A stretch of DNA of 64,000 nucleotides, from contig JAJNNQ010000075.1 of NCBI GenBank assembly GCA_027886175.1, positions 4,753,001 to 4,817,000 on the forward strand, written 5' to 3'. The position numbers were made by a program, and so were the translations under genes. Below are positions 39,401 through 46,316 of the stretch, one piece after another (the first letter of the stretch is position 1; every line of letters starts with the position of its first letter). The notes beneath the pieces are model-generated. The model was not told where the DNA came from, did not search any database, and saw only the letters and a list, made by a program, of their open reading frames with translations. This stretch comes from Phylloscopus collybita (Eukaryota; Chordata; Aves; Passeriformes; Phylloscopidae).

Positions 39401-40370
39401 TCAGCCTGATGAATGAGTACAATGACCCATCTCAGTTACAGCTAAGTTAACTGACTTTTGGGTCAAATCCAAAGTGAATCTTTAATTATTAGATGTACTG
39501 TGAAGTGTTTTCTTTATCCTTGGCGGAGTCTTCCTGTGACCAAGCTGAACCCAGACATTCAGGCAGCTTTAGATGTTATAAAAGGTCATATTGAACACCT
39601 GTGCCTTGGGGATACAGCTTCTGTTTTACTGTTACTGACAAAGCAGCAGCAAATACAGTTTGTTTGCAGTCTGAAATTAGGAACATTAATCAGTTTTGCC
39701 TTCACTACTTTCTTGGGGAAGGAACTATAGGAAGCCCTCATAACCTCATGGTCTGCATTTGGCATACTGGCCTTGTGTTGTCTTCAAATAATAATGTGCC
39801 CACTATGCTCTGCACCAGTGAGTTATCTCCCCAGGCTGGCTCTTGCCTCGACTTTCCCATTCTCACCTCCTCTCTGTGAGGACTGTGTGTCATTAGTTGT
39901 CTCATGCAACTCCATGACTTCAGCATGGAGATAGAGGAAGAGCATCTGTATCAGAGCTGAGCATCCCAAGGTTGCCATAGGGAGTGCATATCTTTATTTC
40001 AGAGGAGACACTCTGGTTATATCCTTGAGATACATCCTAACCAAATCCAAGCCTATGGAAGCTGCTGCCTGCATCCCAGTTTGGCAGCAAAGCCATCTCC
40101 TCTGATGTTACACTGCTGAGTACTGCATGCTGGGGGTGTCACTCTGGTGCCACTCACCAAGGGCATTTTGTTTCTATTTCAGGCCTCCCAGGGGAGCCTG
40201 GTTATGCCAAAGACGGGATGCCAGGACCTCCTGGCCCTCAAGGTGAAGCCGGTGTGCCGGGTCTGGCAGGGCCCCAGGGGCCCCCGGGAGCCAGTGGACA
40301 GTGTGACCCCTCTCAGTGTGCTTACTATGCAAGCCTGGCTGCCCGGCCCTCCAATGTCAAGGGGCCATAG
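5158..40370 (+). CDS. COL21A1: 3' part of a FACIT collagen gene, most likely collagen alpha-1(XXI); 23 exons, 5' end outside window
   Basis: Twenty-three short exons with GT-AG borders and continuous phase encode 551 residues of Gly-X-Y collagen with non-collagenous breaks. Order: end of NC3 including a CSEC motif, COL2 (about 336 residues, exons from 9738 to 28790), NC2 (36878 to about 38655), COL1 (about 106 residues) with two imperfections, then the junction GQCDPSQC and a short tail ending NVKGP. Most exons are 54 or 45 nt and start with a complete Gly codon, which is typical of collagen genes. FACIT collagens are secreted homotrimers that bind fibril surfaces in matrix. COL2 and COL1 lengths fit what I recall for type XXI (about 339 and 112); types XII and XIV have a COL2 of only about 150. 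Signal peptide, VWA and TSPN exons must lie before position 1. Assignment to XXI rather than another FACIT is inference from domain lengths, without a database search. Confidence 0.85.
5520..5855 (+). mobile_element. CR1 LINE fragment, first part
   Basis: Matches the end of the CR1 reverse-transcriptase ORF (segment around GGAGAGCAAGTCCAGAGCAG and GGGTCTTCCGGGACCTGAAG). Multiple stops. Interrupted at 5855. Confidence 0.75.
5856..6261. mobile_element. 406-bp insertion splitting a CR1 copy, probably a solo LTR
   Basis: The CR1 sequence stops at 5855 and resumes at 6262. The insert begins TGTGAGAA and ends TTCTCACCACA (TG...CA, inverted-repeat ends). It is flanked by CAAGA (5851-5855) and CAAGG (6262-6266), a five-base duplication with one mismatch. 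It carries a TATATATAG box. LTR identity is inferred; a small DNA transposon is less likely. Confidence 0.5.
6262..6549 (+). mobile_element. CR1 LINE fragment, 3' part of the same copy
   Basis: Continues the copy that stops at 5855 and runs to the CR1 3' end, with ATTCTATGATTCTGTGAA. It includes the typical segment AGCAACCTGGTCTAGTGGAA. Confidence 0.85.
7389..7433 (+). CDS. COL21A1: COL21A1 exon, five Gly-X-Y triplets
   Basis: Forty-five nt encode [15 protein letters not shown], with TAG before and GTATGT after, phase 0. It is a short collagenous run separated from the main COL2 by the next exon. GNPGER resembles integrin-binding GxOGER motifs, but that function is not shown. Confidence 0.9.
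7868..7915 (+). CDS. COL21A1: COL21A1 exon, non-collagenous spacer
   Basis: Forty-eight nt encode [16 protein letters not shown] after TTCCACAG and before GTAATC, phase 0. No glycine repeat is present. The residues suggest a short amphipathic helix. Confidence 0.85.
9738..9851 (+). CDS. COL21A1: COL21A1 exon, CSEC motif and start of COL2
   Basis: The 114-nt exon starts DVCSECPP and continues with ten uninterrupted Gly-X-Y triplets to GKM. The two cysteines at the NC3/COL2 border are candidates for interchain disulfides. Acceptor is CCCAG and donor GTAAGA, phase 0. Confidence 0.95.
10021..10074 (+). CDS. COL21A1: COL21A1 COL2 exon (54 nt)
   Basis: Encodes [18 protein letters not shown] in phase 0 after TTTCAG. 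The donor is GTTGGT, a weaker match than most in this gene. Confidence 0.95.
10143..10262 (+). mobile_element. CR1 LINE fragment
   Basis: GAACAACTTGGTTTAGTGGA and GTGTCCCTGCCCATGGCAGG are CR1 3'-region words. The extreme 3' terminus is missing. Confidence 0.7.
12183..12236 (+). CDS. COL21A1: COL21A1 COL2 exon (54 nt)
   Basis: Encodes [18 protein letters not shown] in phase 0, between a TTACCAG acceptor and a GTAAAA donor. Confidence 0.95.
13065..13118 (+). CDS. COL21A1: COL21A1 COL2 exon (54 nt)
   Basis: Encodes [18 protein letters not shown] in phase 0, with a CTGCAG acceptor and consensus GTAAGT donor. Confidence 0.95.
14615..14668 (+). CDS. COL21A1: COL21A1 COL2 exon (54 nt)
   Basis: Encodes [18 protein letters not shown] in phase 0, with a GTTTAG acceptor and GTAAGC donor. 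Confidence 0.95.
15963..16016 (+). CDS. COL21A1: COL21A1 COL2 exon (54 nt)
   Basis: Encodes [18 protein letters not shown] in phase 0, with a TTTCCAG acceptor and GTGAGT donor. Confidence 0.95.
16809..16862 (+). CDS. COL21A1: COL21A1 COL2 exon (54 nt)
   Basis: Encodes [18 protein letters not shown] in phase 0, with a TAACAG acceptor and GTAATG donor. Confidence 0.95.
17890..17943 (+). CDS. COL21A1: COL21A1 COL2 exon (54 nt)
   Basis: Encodes [18 protein letters not shown] in phase 0, with a TTCCCACAG acceptor and GTGGGT donor. Confidence 0.95.
18340..18890 (-). mobile_element. Probable solo LTR, minus orientation (approximate borders)
   Basis: Read on the minus strand the block has a TATAAGG box (about 18720), then a GC-moderate R-like part, an ATTAAACC poly(A)-type signal (about 18405) and an AT-rich end. 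This order fits a retroviral LTR. Borders and family are uncertain. Confidence 0.45.
18995..19039 (+). CDS. COL21A1: COL21A1 COL2 exon (45 nt) with an RGD tripeptide
   Basis: Encodes [15 protein letters not shown] in phase 0, with a GTGTAG acceptor and GTAAGT donor. RGD spans two triplets (QRG-DTG). In collagens such motifs are usually hidden in the folded helix. Confidence 0.95.
19970..20023 (+). CDS. COL21A1: COL21A1 COL2 exon (54 nt)
   Basis: Encodes [18 protein letters not shown] in phase 0, with an ATTGCAG acceptor and GTAAGT donor. Confidence 0.95.
21059..21112 (+). CDS. COL21A1: COL21A1 COL2 exon (54 nt)
   Basis: Encodes [18 protein letters not shown] in phase 0, with a TTCCTCAG acceptor and GTGAGT donor. 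A minus-strand CR1 fragment begins about 50 bases downstream. Confidence 0.95.
21163..21310 (-). mobile_element. CR1 LINE fragment, minus
   Basis: AATGGTTTGGATTGGAAAGA and GCCACCCACTAGACCAGCTT are the reverse complement of the CR1 3' region, about 50 bases after a collagen exon. Confidence 0.75.
22192..22231. repeat. Poly(T) tract of 40, followed by GTTTT repeats
   Basis: Forty T residues, then GTGTG and four GTTTT units up to about 22260. It lies in a COL21A1 intron. It could be the poly(A) tail of a minus-strand retrocopy, but no recognisable body follows. Confidence 0.9.
22922..22975 (+). CDS. COL21A1: COL21A1 COL2 exon (54 nt)
   Basis: Encodes [18 protein letters not shown] in phase 0, with a TTTTAACACAG acceptor and GTAAGT donor. 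Confidence 0.95.
23000..27260. other. Introns flanking the 72-nt COL2 exon, nothing else seen
   Basis: Short ORFs only, an AT-rich stretch with TATATATA at about 26690 and G/T runs near 26090. No repeat family was identified. Confidence 0.5.
25418..25489 (+). CDS. COL21A1: COL21A1 COL2 exon (72 nt)
   Basis: Eight Gly-X-Y triplets beginning [10 protein letters not shown] and ending GPRGPP, phase 0, with a TCCTAAG acceptor and GTAAGT donor. Confidence 0.95.
27265..27300 (+). CDS. COL21A1: COL21A1 COL2 exon (36 nt)
   Basis: Encodes [12 protein letters not shown] in phase 0, with a GTCTTAG acceptor and GTAAGT donor. Thirty-six nt is a recognised short collagen exon size. Confidence 0.93.
27395..27537. 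repeat. GT/T-rich low-complexity tract with GGTT repeats
   Basis: Runs of GTTTT and TTTTTG, including four consecutive GGTT units at 27495-27510 followed by GGG. It directly abuts the CR1 3' terminus at 27537. Confidence 0.9.
27537..28060 (-). mobile_element. CR1 LINE fragment, minus, long
   Basis: Begins CATAGAATGGGTTGGGTTGG and continues through words such as CCACTAAACCAGGTTGTTCA into the RT C-terminal region (CAACTGGACGCAGCACCCAG). The GT-rich tract before it abuts the CR1 3' terminus. Confidence 0.8.
28281..28325 (+). CDS. COL21A1: COL21A1 COL2 exon (45 nt)
   Basis: Encodes [15 protein letters not shown] in phase 0, with a TGTTGCAG acceptor and GTAAGC donor. Confidence 0.95.
28611..28790 (+). 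CDS. COL21A1: COL21A1 last COL2 exon (180 nt)
   Basis: Twenty perfect Gly-X-Y triplets run from [10 protein letters not shown] to GFPGPR, phase 0, with a CACTTAG acceptor and GTAAGA donor. It closes the COL2 helix and is the longest exon in the helix. The 8-kb intron that follows holds the antisense nested gene. Confidence 0.96.
28967..29095 (-). mobile_element. CR1 LINE fragment, minus
   Basis: GAATCATAGCATCATAGAGT followed by GACCAGGCTGCTCCAAGCTG, a reverse-complement CR1 3' end. Confidence 0.75.
29100..30945. other. Intron sequence before the left CR1 copy, nothing identified
   Basis: AT-rich, with one poly(T) tract. No coding or repeat signature was recognised. Confidence 0.5.
29434..29453. 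repeat. Poly(T) tract
   Basis: Twenty T residues, pyrimidine-rich on both sides. No exon follows it. Confidence 0.85.
30950..31580 (+). mobile_element. CR1 LINE RT fragment, left copy flanking the nested gene
   Basis: Translated pieces show CR1 RT signatures, for example a [12 protein letters not shown] region from GGGCCCAGTCCTG, GTTTGTGATGACACCAAG-type text and [14 protein letters not shown]. Frameshifts and stops make it dead. It aligns with 35450-35965 in the same orientation. Confidence 0.8.
31651..31656 (-). terminator. Candidate poly(A) signal of the nested gene
   Basis: AATAAA on the minus strand, about 290 bases after the TGA. The surrounding sequence has some retroviral R/U5-like character, so the signal may come from an old LTR. 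Confidence 0.5.
31948..33855 (-). CDS. Nested gene, coding exon 2 (635 codons and stop)
   Basis: The acceptor (TTCTCCTGCTTCCCACAG) lies just before 33855. The open frame also runs upstream into the intron to an ATG at 33918, but the splice junction joins exon 1 in exactly this frame. TGA is at 31950-31948. CpG density is high at the 3' end (about 31990-32190). Confidence 0.72.
   Translation of the reverse strand: MPQRLPQAAAKVTWVTVMPLHGDQLVPRQDTSWTPTGRGTKEDSLECGHSLPHGGTVTRPPRLSVSDLPPLHGPPLTVTPPCWLSPERPRTALARVKMPPLPAAPAASGSPPRGRAWSAGPVASSYRDLVPPSLWGTVAADGAQVTPSLDSSAERLWRGSAARQGHRLPPLRHRGGTPLRTGTQPAWKHLGHSETQELTDVQEEHGGNTCGGPFRGLAPCLCEQRSTKSTSTQEQSSVSQEAGAEPQVMHRTPGLNKGSSTAERGSSSELRSPVWLPEQQPVSDNSQCLETSPKKPEEKWEEEELPETEAEGEVDSDPQHASLVPLKEEEAGAAASALDKDPWDEGQNENFTMSVPEETSHFSASPSAGRPCEDRGTHQLPEQTTRGKLLCTGPEDASKHLLHIEAEELEKLEEDILSSLDQESPSVPHSLCSRTRDCAGETENCSQVMSPDLFAELWSHLNNNDALSSDNRIDQLLAKLEEEELPDRDTAGEGDSEPESTFSLPLQDEEAESAASPVDIDPCDEGHSETLSTALPEDSKMFVICASPAHIVDDADVSGMEAGRAQEKPCEAEPPADACPEPAQPLARRVPACPAGSAAVPQPPAPRRWRSAVKSARRVLHRLLSFSCLRGQPEE
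31948..34220 (-). CDS. Unrecognised two-exon gene nested antisense in a COL21A1 intron; 660-aa acidic, repeat-containing protein
   Basis: Exon 1 (34220-34146) starts at the first ATG after an in-frame stop, with A at -3, and encodes 25 residues beginning [11 protein letters not shown]. It ends CAG before a GTGAGG donor. A 290-bp intron ends in a strong pyrimidine tract and CCCACAG. Exon 2 (33855-31948) continues in frame ([11 protein letters not shown]...) for 635 codons to TGA. The N-terminal half is Pro/Arg/Ser-rich and low-complexity. Residues about 340-590 hold two copies of an acidic unit with cores [14 protein letters not shown] and [14 protein letters not shown]. The C-terminus ([18 protein letters not shown]) is basic. 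No signal peptide, membrane segment or enzyme motif is visible. A 1.9-kb intact reading frame, a correct splice junction, a promoter motif and a poly(A) signal all argue for a real gene. Function unknown; it may be lineage-specific. Confidence 0.72.
32215..32980 (-). repeat. Internal duplication inside the nested gene
   Basis: The segments at about 32745-32975 and 32215-32435 align at DNA and protein level. Shared words include CCCCTCATC(C/G)CAGGGATC and GGGAGCTCTTC(C/T)TCCTCC on the + strand. In the protein they give two acidic units, EEELPE...DKDPWDEG and EEELPD...DIDPCDEG. Confidence 0.8.
34146..34220 (-). CDS. Nested gene, coding exon 1 (25 codons)
   Basis: ATG at 34220-34218. The exon ends with a complete CAG codon at 34148-34146 and is followed by GTGAG (34145-34141), phase 0. 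The frame is closed upstream by a TGA with no ATG between, which fixes the start. Confidence 0.68.
34291..34299 (-). promoter_or_regulatory. TCTCGCGAG element upstream of the nested gene
   Basis: On the minus strand nine of ten bases match TCTCGCGAGA, a motif known from TATA-less vertebrate promoters and bound by BANP. It lies 71 bases before the proposed ATG. No TATA box is seen close by. Regulatory use is inferred. Confidence 0.5.
34690..36455 (+). mobile_element. CR1 LINE RT fragment, right copy, to the 3' end
   Basis: Begins with CR1 text (ATGAGGAAAAGGCTGAGGTC) and passes through RT regions ([18 protein letters not shown]). It continues to AGAAAGAATTTCTTTACGGA and an eroded 3' end (TTTTGTGATTGAGTCC). 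Broken by stops and small deletions. The part 35450-35965 repeats 31060-31560. Confidence 0.85.
36545..36830 (-). mobile_element. CR1 LINE fragment, minus, just before the NC2 exon
   Basis: CATCATAGAACCACGGTGTT through GATGCCACCCACTAGATGAG to ACAGTTCCCTCTTGTCCTAT, a reverse-complement CR1 3' region ending about 50 bases before the acceptor at 36877. Confidence 0.85.
36878..36944 (+). CDS. COL21A1: COL21A1 NC2 exon (67 nt)
   Basis: Encodes [19 protein letters not shown] then QLD, ending after the first base of the next codon (phase 1). Acceptor is TTCTTTAG and donor GTAAGT. Leucines and isoleucines recur about every four residues, which suggests an amphipathic helix. NC2 is known to drive trimer formation in FACITs. 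A minus-strand CR1 fragment ends only about 50 bases before the acceptor. Confidence 0.9.
37553..38118 (-). mobile_element. Solo LTR of an endogenous retrovirus, minus orientation
   Basis: On the minus strand it starts TGCTGATTTTGGCTGGGGCA and ends GGTTACACC...ATA, a layout I recognise from abundant passerine ERV LTRs. A TATATAAAG box (revcomp of CTTTATATA at about 37857-37865) lies mid-element. The segment GTTTAATAGGGAAAGC (+) is near the other end. No internal retroviral genes flank it. The terminal TG/CA is eroded and no target-site duplication was found. Confidence 0.75.
38600..38782 (+). CDS. COL21A1: COL21A1 exon, end of NC2 and start of COL1 (183 nt)
   Basis: Starts in phase 1 and ends in phase 1. 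About 19 non-collagenous residues ([19 protein letters not shown]) lead into 14 Gly-X-Y triplets starting [10 protein letters not shown]. Acceptor is CTTCACAG and donor GTAAGT. Confidence 0.95.
39146..39223 (+). CDS. COL21A1: COL21A1 COL1 exon (78 nt), first helix imperfection
   Basis: Continues in phase 1 as [12 protein letters not shown], then a two-residue unit GI, then [12 protein letters not shown]. The missing residue (GDT-GI-GQR) is a helix imperfection of the kind known from FACIT COL1 domains. Acceptor is CTCTACAG. The donor GTGTGT is weaker than usual. Confidence 0.93.
40183..40370 (+). CDS. COL21A1: COL21A1 last coding exon: end of COL1 and NC1, stop TAG
   Basis: Begins in phase 1 with GLPGEP, then the second imperfection GYAKD, then regular triplets to GAS. 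It next has the FACIT hallmark pair of cysteines in GQCDPSQC and a 17-residue tail [16 protein letters not shown] followed by TAG. The cysteines at the COL1/NC1 border link the three chains in FACITs. Acceptor is TTTCAG. Confidence 0.96.
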
Positions 40371-40518
40371 CATGCAGGGAGCACCCCAGACTTGTTTTGA
40401 AAACTTGAATTCCTCACACCTGCCAAGAGCTCTCCAATGTCTTCAGCTGTGTTTCTTTCGCGGGAGGCCTTCTAAAGCCAACAAATGCTGCCGGTCGGTC
40501 AGATTATTTTTATGAATT

Positions 40519-40545
40519 ATAATAATTATTATTATTATTATTATC
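40519..40545. repeat. (ATT)n repeat in the COL21A1 3'UTR
   Basis: Perfect ATT units after AATAATT, about 150 bases after the stop. Confidence 0.9.
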
Positions 40546-40758
40546 TTTGATGTGATATGTGAACGTATTTTTTGTTTGTTTTCTCTAACGTCAGGGCATA
40601 TTAAAATGTTAAAAATGAGTGGGTTTTTATCTCTTTTGGAGAGCATATAATAGCAATGCATTGTGTGACTGTTTATGCAAAACCATTCCAATGCCAAATT
40701 TTTTATCTGTTATCTGATTAATTCTTTCCAAAGCTTTATCCCTCACCTTTGCAACTGA

Positions 40759-40764
40759 AATAAA
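40759..40764 (+). terminator. Polyadenylation signal AATAAA of COL21A1
   Basis: Canonical AATAAA, the first downstream of the collagen stop codon, with GT/T-containing sequence after it. Confidence 0.7.
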
Positions 40765-42584
40765 ATCCTGTAGCCTGAGGCATTAACTGTGACACACAGG
40801 CACAGGATTTTTGGTGCTATTTGCCATCCACATGGAGGGGAGGAAGATAAAGTCATACCAAAGCTGGAAAAGGTGTCTCTAGGATATCCAACTCCCAATG
40901 GACAATATTGAGCAGCTAGTGTGTGCTTTCCAGAAGATCCCTGTTAAATTTAATATTATTCTGCTCATGAATGAATCAATATTCTATAGGAGCTATTTTT
41001 TCATGGAGTCATGTGGGATTTCATAGTAAAGGCCTGAAGGGACAACTCAGACGATCTAAACCTCTCTGTACTTGAGAGTTTTGTTCCAAGAAATGGAGCT
41101 TACCTCTGTCAGGGAGAAGCCTTTTCAAGATTATCCTCTGTCAGGTCAAGGATGCCAAATCCCTGTGCACTGTCAGCACATGCACAGCTCCCTACCAGTG
41201 CTTCACCCAAAATCAGCCAGAGTAGCATAGAAAGTCCCCTGGTATTAAAAATTCAGGAAGCCATCTATGACCCAATCCACTGTTTTGATTGATCCATTAT
41301 GACAATAACTTGGCAAGCTCTGTTACTTTGAGGGCTGGTGCATAGTGCAGGGTGGTCTAGGAGGGTGTTGATCTTTGATGAAAGGATCAGAGCAAAGAGA
41401 TGTTCAGAAACAGGGGGGAAATTGTGTTTGGGGGTGAAAGCAACAAGCCAGACAGTTGCCATTTCTCCCTATCAGCTAATTGCCAAAATCAGCTTGAGAA
41501 TGCAAAGACAAAGTAAAAAGGGAATGGAGTCTGAAAAGACCCTCGCAATAGGTCATTTGTGAGCTTAACCCTCTGACCAAGCCATGCCCACCTACTAAGT
41601 GCAGATCTGAGACGTGATCAGGCCTCAGATATGTGCCAGCCAGCAAAGCAGCTGCATTTTCAAGCCTCTTCTGCACAAAGCAGTTTGTTGTGAGAGATGG
41701 GAGTAATGGACCTGACACAGGCACTAAATGCTGAATGTGTTTGGGAATCTCATCTGCTCTTTTGGAGACAGAAAAGAGGAACCCTGCCCTGCTAACACAT
41801 TCACCATATGGCACAGTGCTTCCAAACTGGCCAGCCCAAGCAGAAGCCACAGCTGTTGATAACCAGCCCAGAATCAGACCCTGAGGCTAAAGGCCAGAGA
41901 TAAGCATTTGCCAGCCTTGGAGCCTTTTCTCACCCAGCAGCAGATAAAATTTGCCTCTGCTTTACTGAAAAATGAAATTAAATAACAAGTATAAATGCCA
42001 GGGTTAAACAAAGTCTTTACTGTGTAGTTCTCAATGGTGCTATTTTTGCTATTTCCTATGCAAATAAACTCTTTGATTTGATATTACTGTGTTTCTTGCT
42101 ATGGAAAGACCAATCAAAGTGAAAATACCATGAAGTGAAAAGCTTATCACTTTTAAGTAACTCCCAATGATATATCTGTTACTATACTGCATCTTGGGTT
42201 ATCTTGCTGGATTTTAGTATTAAGCAAATATGTTGATCACATATTTAACAGAAACATATTTTTTAGTCCAGGCTGAGATTTCATCCTTCCAGTGGTGAGG
42301 CAGACCAGGGTTCCTATTTAAGAGCACCTCCTAACATGGGATGAGACATTGTTTTCAGTAAATGTGGTGGTAATGAACAGCTGTTATGGAGGTCAAACAT
42401 GTTAACCAAGCCATGCAAATGTGACATTTAATTCCTGCCATGATGGTGACTCCTACATCTTGTGTGTGTCTGATGTGCCATGTGTGTCATAGAATTCAGT
42501 ACATTCTAGTGCACCATGAGAAGGGAATGTACATAATGATGTTCTGTTAAACAAATTTCAGGGTCTTTAATTCCTATGAGGTCA

Positions 42585-42650
42585 AAGAATCATAGAATAA
42601 TTTCAGTTGGAAGGGAACTATAAGGATCGTCTAGTGCAATCCACAGTAGG
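42585..42650 (-). mobile_element. Short CR1 3' fragment, minus
   Basis: AGAATCATAGAATAATTTCA followed by GTTGGAAGGGAAC. Confidence 0.7.
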
Positions 42651-44431
42651 TGAGATGGTGCAGTGACATCCTCTTGAAGGAGATTAAAGGGTTTTTTTGA
42701 TAACCATTTTCATTTGAATGTCTGTGGGAGCCATTTCCAAGAGTCTGTGTTAGGAACACAAGGGACACACTTGCATCTTTAATAGCAATTGAAAGACCCA
42801 CATGAGTTAGACACAGACTACAGCTCTGAGCATTTTCCACCCGTAAAAGGGGATGTAGCCTAATTCCCTTTGCTCTGGCATATTCCCTAGCATATGGCTA
42901 TCTGTTCAGTCTGTTCCCAGAGACACCCCAGACTGTCTCTGTGCCCTGAATTCAGTGGGTGCCATTTCCCTGCTTTTTCATAAGCCTTGTTTTCTCTCCA
43001 GCCAGTTAAATGACATTTACCAGGCAGAATCTGTCGCTAGTGAGCAGAGTACAAAACGTGAGCTGCAGACTCAGATCAAGGCCTGTGTTTATACTCACCC
43101 AGATTTTATTCATCAAAGGGAGGTTTCTGTAGCTGCCACCTCTTACAGAAGCAAGCCCTACAGGAATGTTCCTAAAAGGACACCTGCAGTAACAGGTAAG
43201 AAAGGAGGGTGTATTTGGAGGATTTCATAATCTCCACAGTTTTTGCTTCAGTCTCTGTGTATTTACAGTCTTTGGAAAGGTGGCCTGAGATTACTTTCCA
43301 AAGTAGGTCTGCCATCTGGGAAGCCAGTAAACCTACAAGTACAGCTCTGGGCATGGTCAGAAGCTGCCCTCCAGAAAATGCAGGTGCCTCTGTGCCTGAG
43401 CAGGTGACCACGTGTGTATTGTCTGTCCAGCACTGTGCAAGGAGAACGCACAGGTAGGAGGTGGCAGGTAGGGCAGGGACAGTGCTGGTGGCTCTCTCCT
43501 AACCACCCTTGAGTAAGGGAAGGTTGTGGCTTTGGCATCTCAGTGTTCCTGTCTCTGCAACCAAGTGTGTGATAAACCACCCTACAGTCTGTTCACTGGG
43601 TCTGAGGTTTAAACCTGGGAATAGGCTGATTTTTTTGTTGGATTTTGTTTTGGCCCTCTGGCATTGTATTCCTAAAATTGCATTAGAGAGCCAGACAATA
43701 TATTATTCAGATTTTTAAAAGTACACATGGCACCACTGTCAGTTGCTCTTTTTTTCCTTTTTTTTTTTTAAATCATGTGTAAATTACTGTAATTATAGTG
43801 AACAGACCATTACTTCATTCAGTTTTTTGCCTGTCAAATAAACAAATTACAAAGACAGAACAGAGCAATGGGATCATTTGGGGAATTTTTTTTTTTTTTT
43901 TTTTGGTGTTAAATTATTTAACAATTTCTACTTGTTCTCTAAACAGTTTTGAATTAGCTGCTTCTTGGTAGCTGTATCAAATGCCTGTGGGGTTTGTGTT
44001 TTTTCCAGAGAGACAATAAAAATACTCTGGCAGCTAAGCCCAAACTCTGTGCTCTGACCACAGAACTGGTTAGGAGACAAACACAGATTTTACATTATGG
44101 GAAATTATTAAAACAAAAAAAAATTTGAAAAATTTTATTTTTAAAAAAACTAAAATAGATTCTTCTCTTGATTCATTTTTTTTAATGTGGAAAACTGGCC
44201 AAGCTCTGCCCTGTTAAAGAATACATTTGACAGCTTCTGGAGCAGGGCTTGGTGCTTAGGAATGGTTGGGTGTCACCATCCATAATATATGGGGCAAGCA
44301 CGACCTAGGGGACCCTTTCCAGAGCTTCAGTGGGTGTCCCCAGGGGAGAGCACAACAAATAATGTAAAATGTCTGTGTCTGGGTACCTCAATCTCATGCT
44401 CAGTCTCTCACAGGGAGACTCAGAGTCACAG

Positions 44432-44512
44432 AACATAGAACCGTAGGATGTCCATAGTTGGAAGGAACCCACAAGGATCATCAAAGTCCAACTCCTTGAC
44501 TTTAAGCATTGT
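44432..44512 (-). mobile_element. Short CR1 3' fragment, minus
   Basis: AACATAGAACCGTAGGATGT followed by TTGGAAGGAACCCACAAGGA, a diverged reverse-complement CR1 end. Confidence 0.6.
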
Positions 44513-46174
44513 AGCTGTGGCAGCTGCACTCTGGTGGCTCCAGTGAGAGCTGTGGAGCCTGGAGATCTATTCATTTTACTCTGAACTATTCAGCTGCAAC
44601 ACTCTGAGCCATGTTGCCTACATTAACTACATCTCCATGGAAAAGAGATCTTCTAGTAGTTGTCCTTATCTTTCACCATCAGTAACTCACATCCCCCCAT
44701 GAGCTGGGGATATACACATTACAGGTGATGGCAGCTCAGGTGCTCTGTGACCAGCAGCCAGGCTGCTCAGGGGGAAAGGGGCAAGATGACGGCAGGAACT
44801 TGTACTGTCCTTGGGCAATGAAAACTTTCTTTTAATTACTGCACTAATTCAACAGCTACAAGATAGAGAAAAAGAAAATCTACTTTCAGCCTCTGTGAGC
44901 TGGAGCCCAGATGAGGGTTAAGGTGGCTTCTCCATGGTATGGTAGGAAGAGCAGCATAGGTATGAAACCAGTCTGGAGTTGAAGGCAGGCTCCTGCCCCA
45001 GTCTGCAGCTCTGTGCAGGGGTGAGCATCCATCAGAGACCACCAAGAGTCCTTCTTGCTGCTGCTTCTGCAGAGCTGCTGGAGGAAGAGTCTATCAGCCA
45101 CCCAGGTGCCTCCTACGTACTGAATTTGGTTGCTTAGGCCTTTAGGGCAATTTGGGTCCATCAGGGTTTGGATTTTTCTTTCAACACCTTTATAAATGGT
45201 GAAGGTGAATCAAGAAAAAGCCTGCTTAATATTCTTGATTTAGTTTAAACCTGGAAGTTGCATACATAGTAGATACTTGTCTTCTGACTTGTGAAATGGG
45301 AACAACTGCTTAGAAAAGCATGGAGATGTGATGAAGAGGAGACTGCTTTTGGTAGTTGCTTTACAAAGCAGATTTTTGTTGTAAGAGTTAACATCTGAAT
45401 ACCTTGCAGGGCTTGGCTCCACACTATTGATGCTGGCAATGTTGAAGTTTGTCTGAAGTGAGAATGAGGCCATTCTGCTGGGTCTCTAGGGGATTACATG
45501 TTGAAAGTGTAGGCTCTTTATTGCTACTTTACATTTTGTGACATGAACTTTATGTAGAAAGCACAAGGGGACAATTAGGAACATTAATCATGTTCCCAAT
45601 AGTCCTGTCAGCATCAGGAAGAAAGATGTCCTGCAAGATGGAGCAGAGAAGAACCTGCCACCTTCGTAAAGGAAAACACAGGGTCAGACTCCAGGTTTGA
45701 AAAAGTGCAGCAAGAGAATGGTGCTAAAACCCACAGAAACTTTTTTCTGACCATAGCTTTGTCTCTGCATGACATGCTCTCTGAAAGATTTGGGTTTGGA
45801 TTTGAAGAGGAAGGCATGTTCAAACAGAAGGCAGCACATACAGCAATTTGGTTTATTTCACAGGACAGATGTATTTGACAATGTGTTCTTAGAGACACAT
45901 TTTCCCCCTTAGCAATGTGGGGGATGGTTTTCACCCAAGTCTGAAATTATTGTCAGTGCAACAACTAATTTTGCACCTTCTTGATGGGAGTTGAGTCTTA
46001 TTTTTACAGTTATTTGTGAGGTCTGTTGGAAAGCAACCTTCTTCTGCAAGTGAAAAATCTCACTTTTCCTTGGCTGCATTCGTGTCTGATGTATAGATAT
46101 TTCTAAGTCATTGTACACATTCATGCCTGTGAAAAATTATTAGACTCTCTCCAGTTCTGCTGAATCTTTTTAAT

Positions 46175-46316
46175 GTAAAATCCATCCCTGGAAAGTTTCA
46201 AGGCCAGGTTGGATGGGGACCTGAGCAACCTGGTCTAGTGGATGGCATGGCAAAGGGATTGGAACTAGATGATATTTAAGGTCCCTTCCAACCCAAAGAA
46301 TTCTGTGATTCTATCC
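46175..46316 (+). mobile_element. CR1 LINE 3' end
   Basis: GAGCAACCTGGTCTAGTGGA, then GGTCCCTTCCAACCCAAAGA and ATTCTGTGATTCTATCCC. Confidence 0.85.

Larger units (their letters stand above)
40371..40785 (+). other. COL21A1: COL21A1 3'UTR (approximate end)
   Basis: The sequence after the stop has no continuing ORF and is AT-rich in its second half, with an ATT trinucleotide repeat at 40519-40545. An AATAAA signal follows about 390 bases after the stop, so cleavage is expected 10-30 bases later. The end is inferred. Confidence 0.7.
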
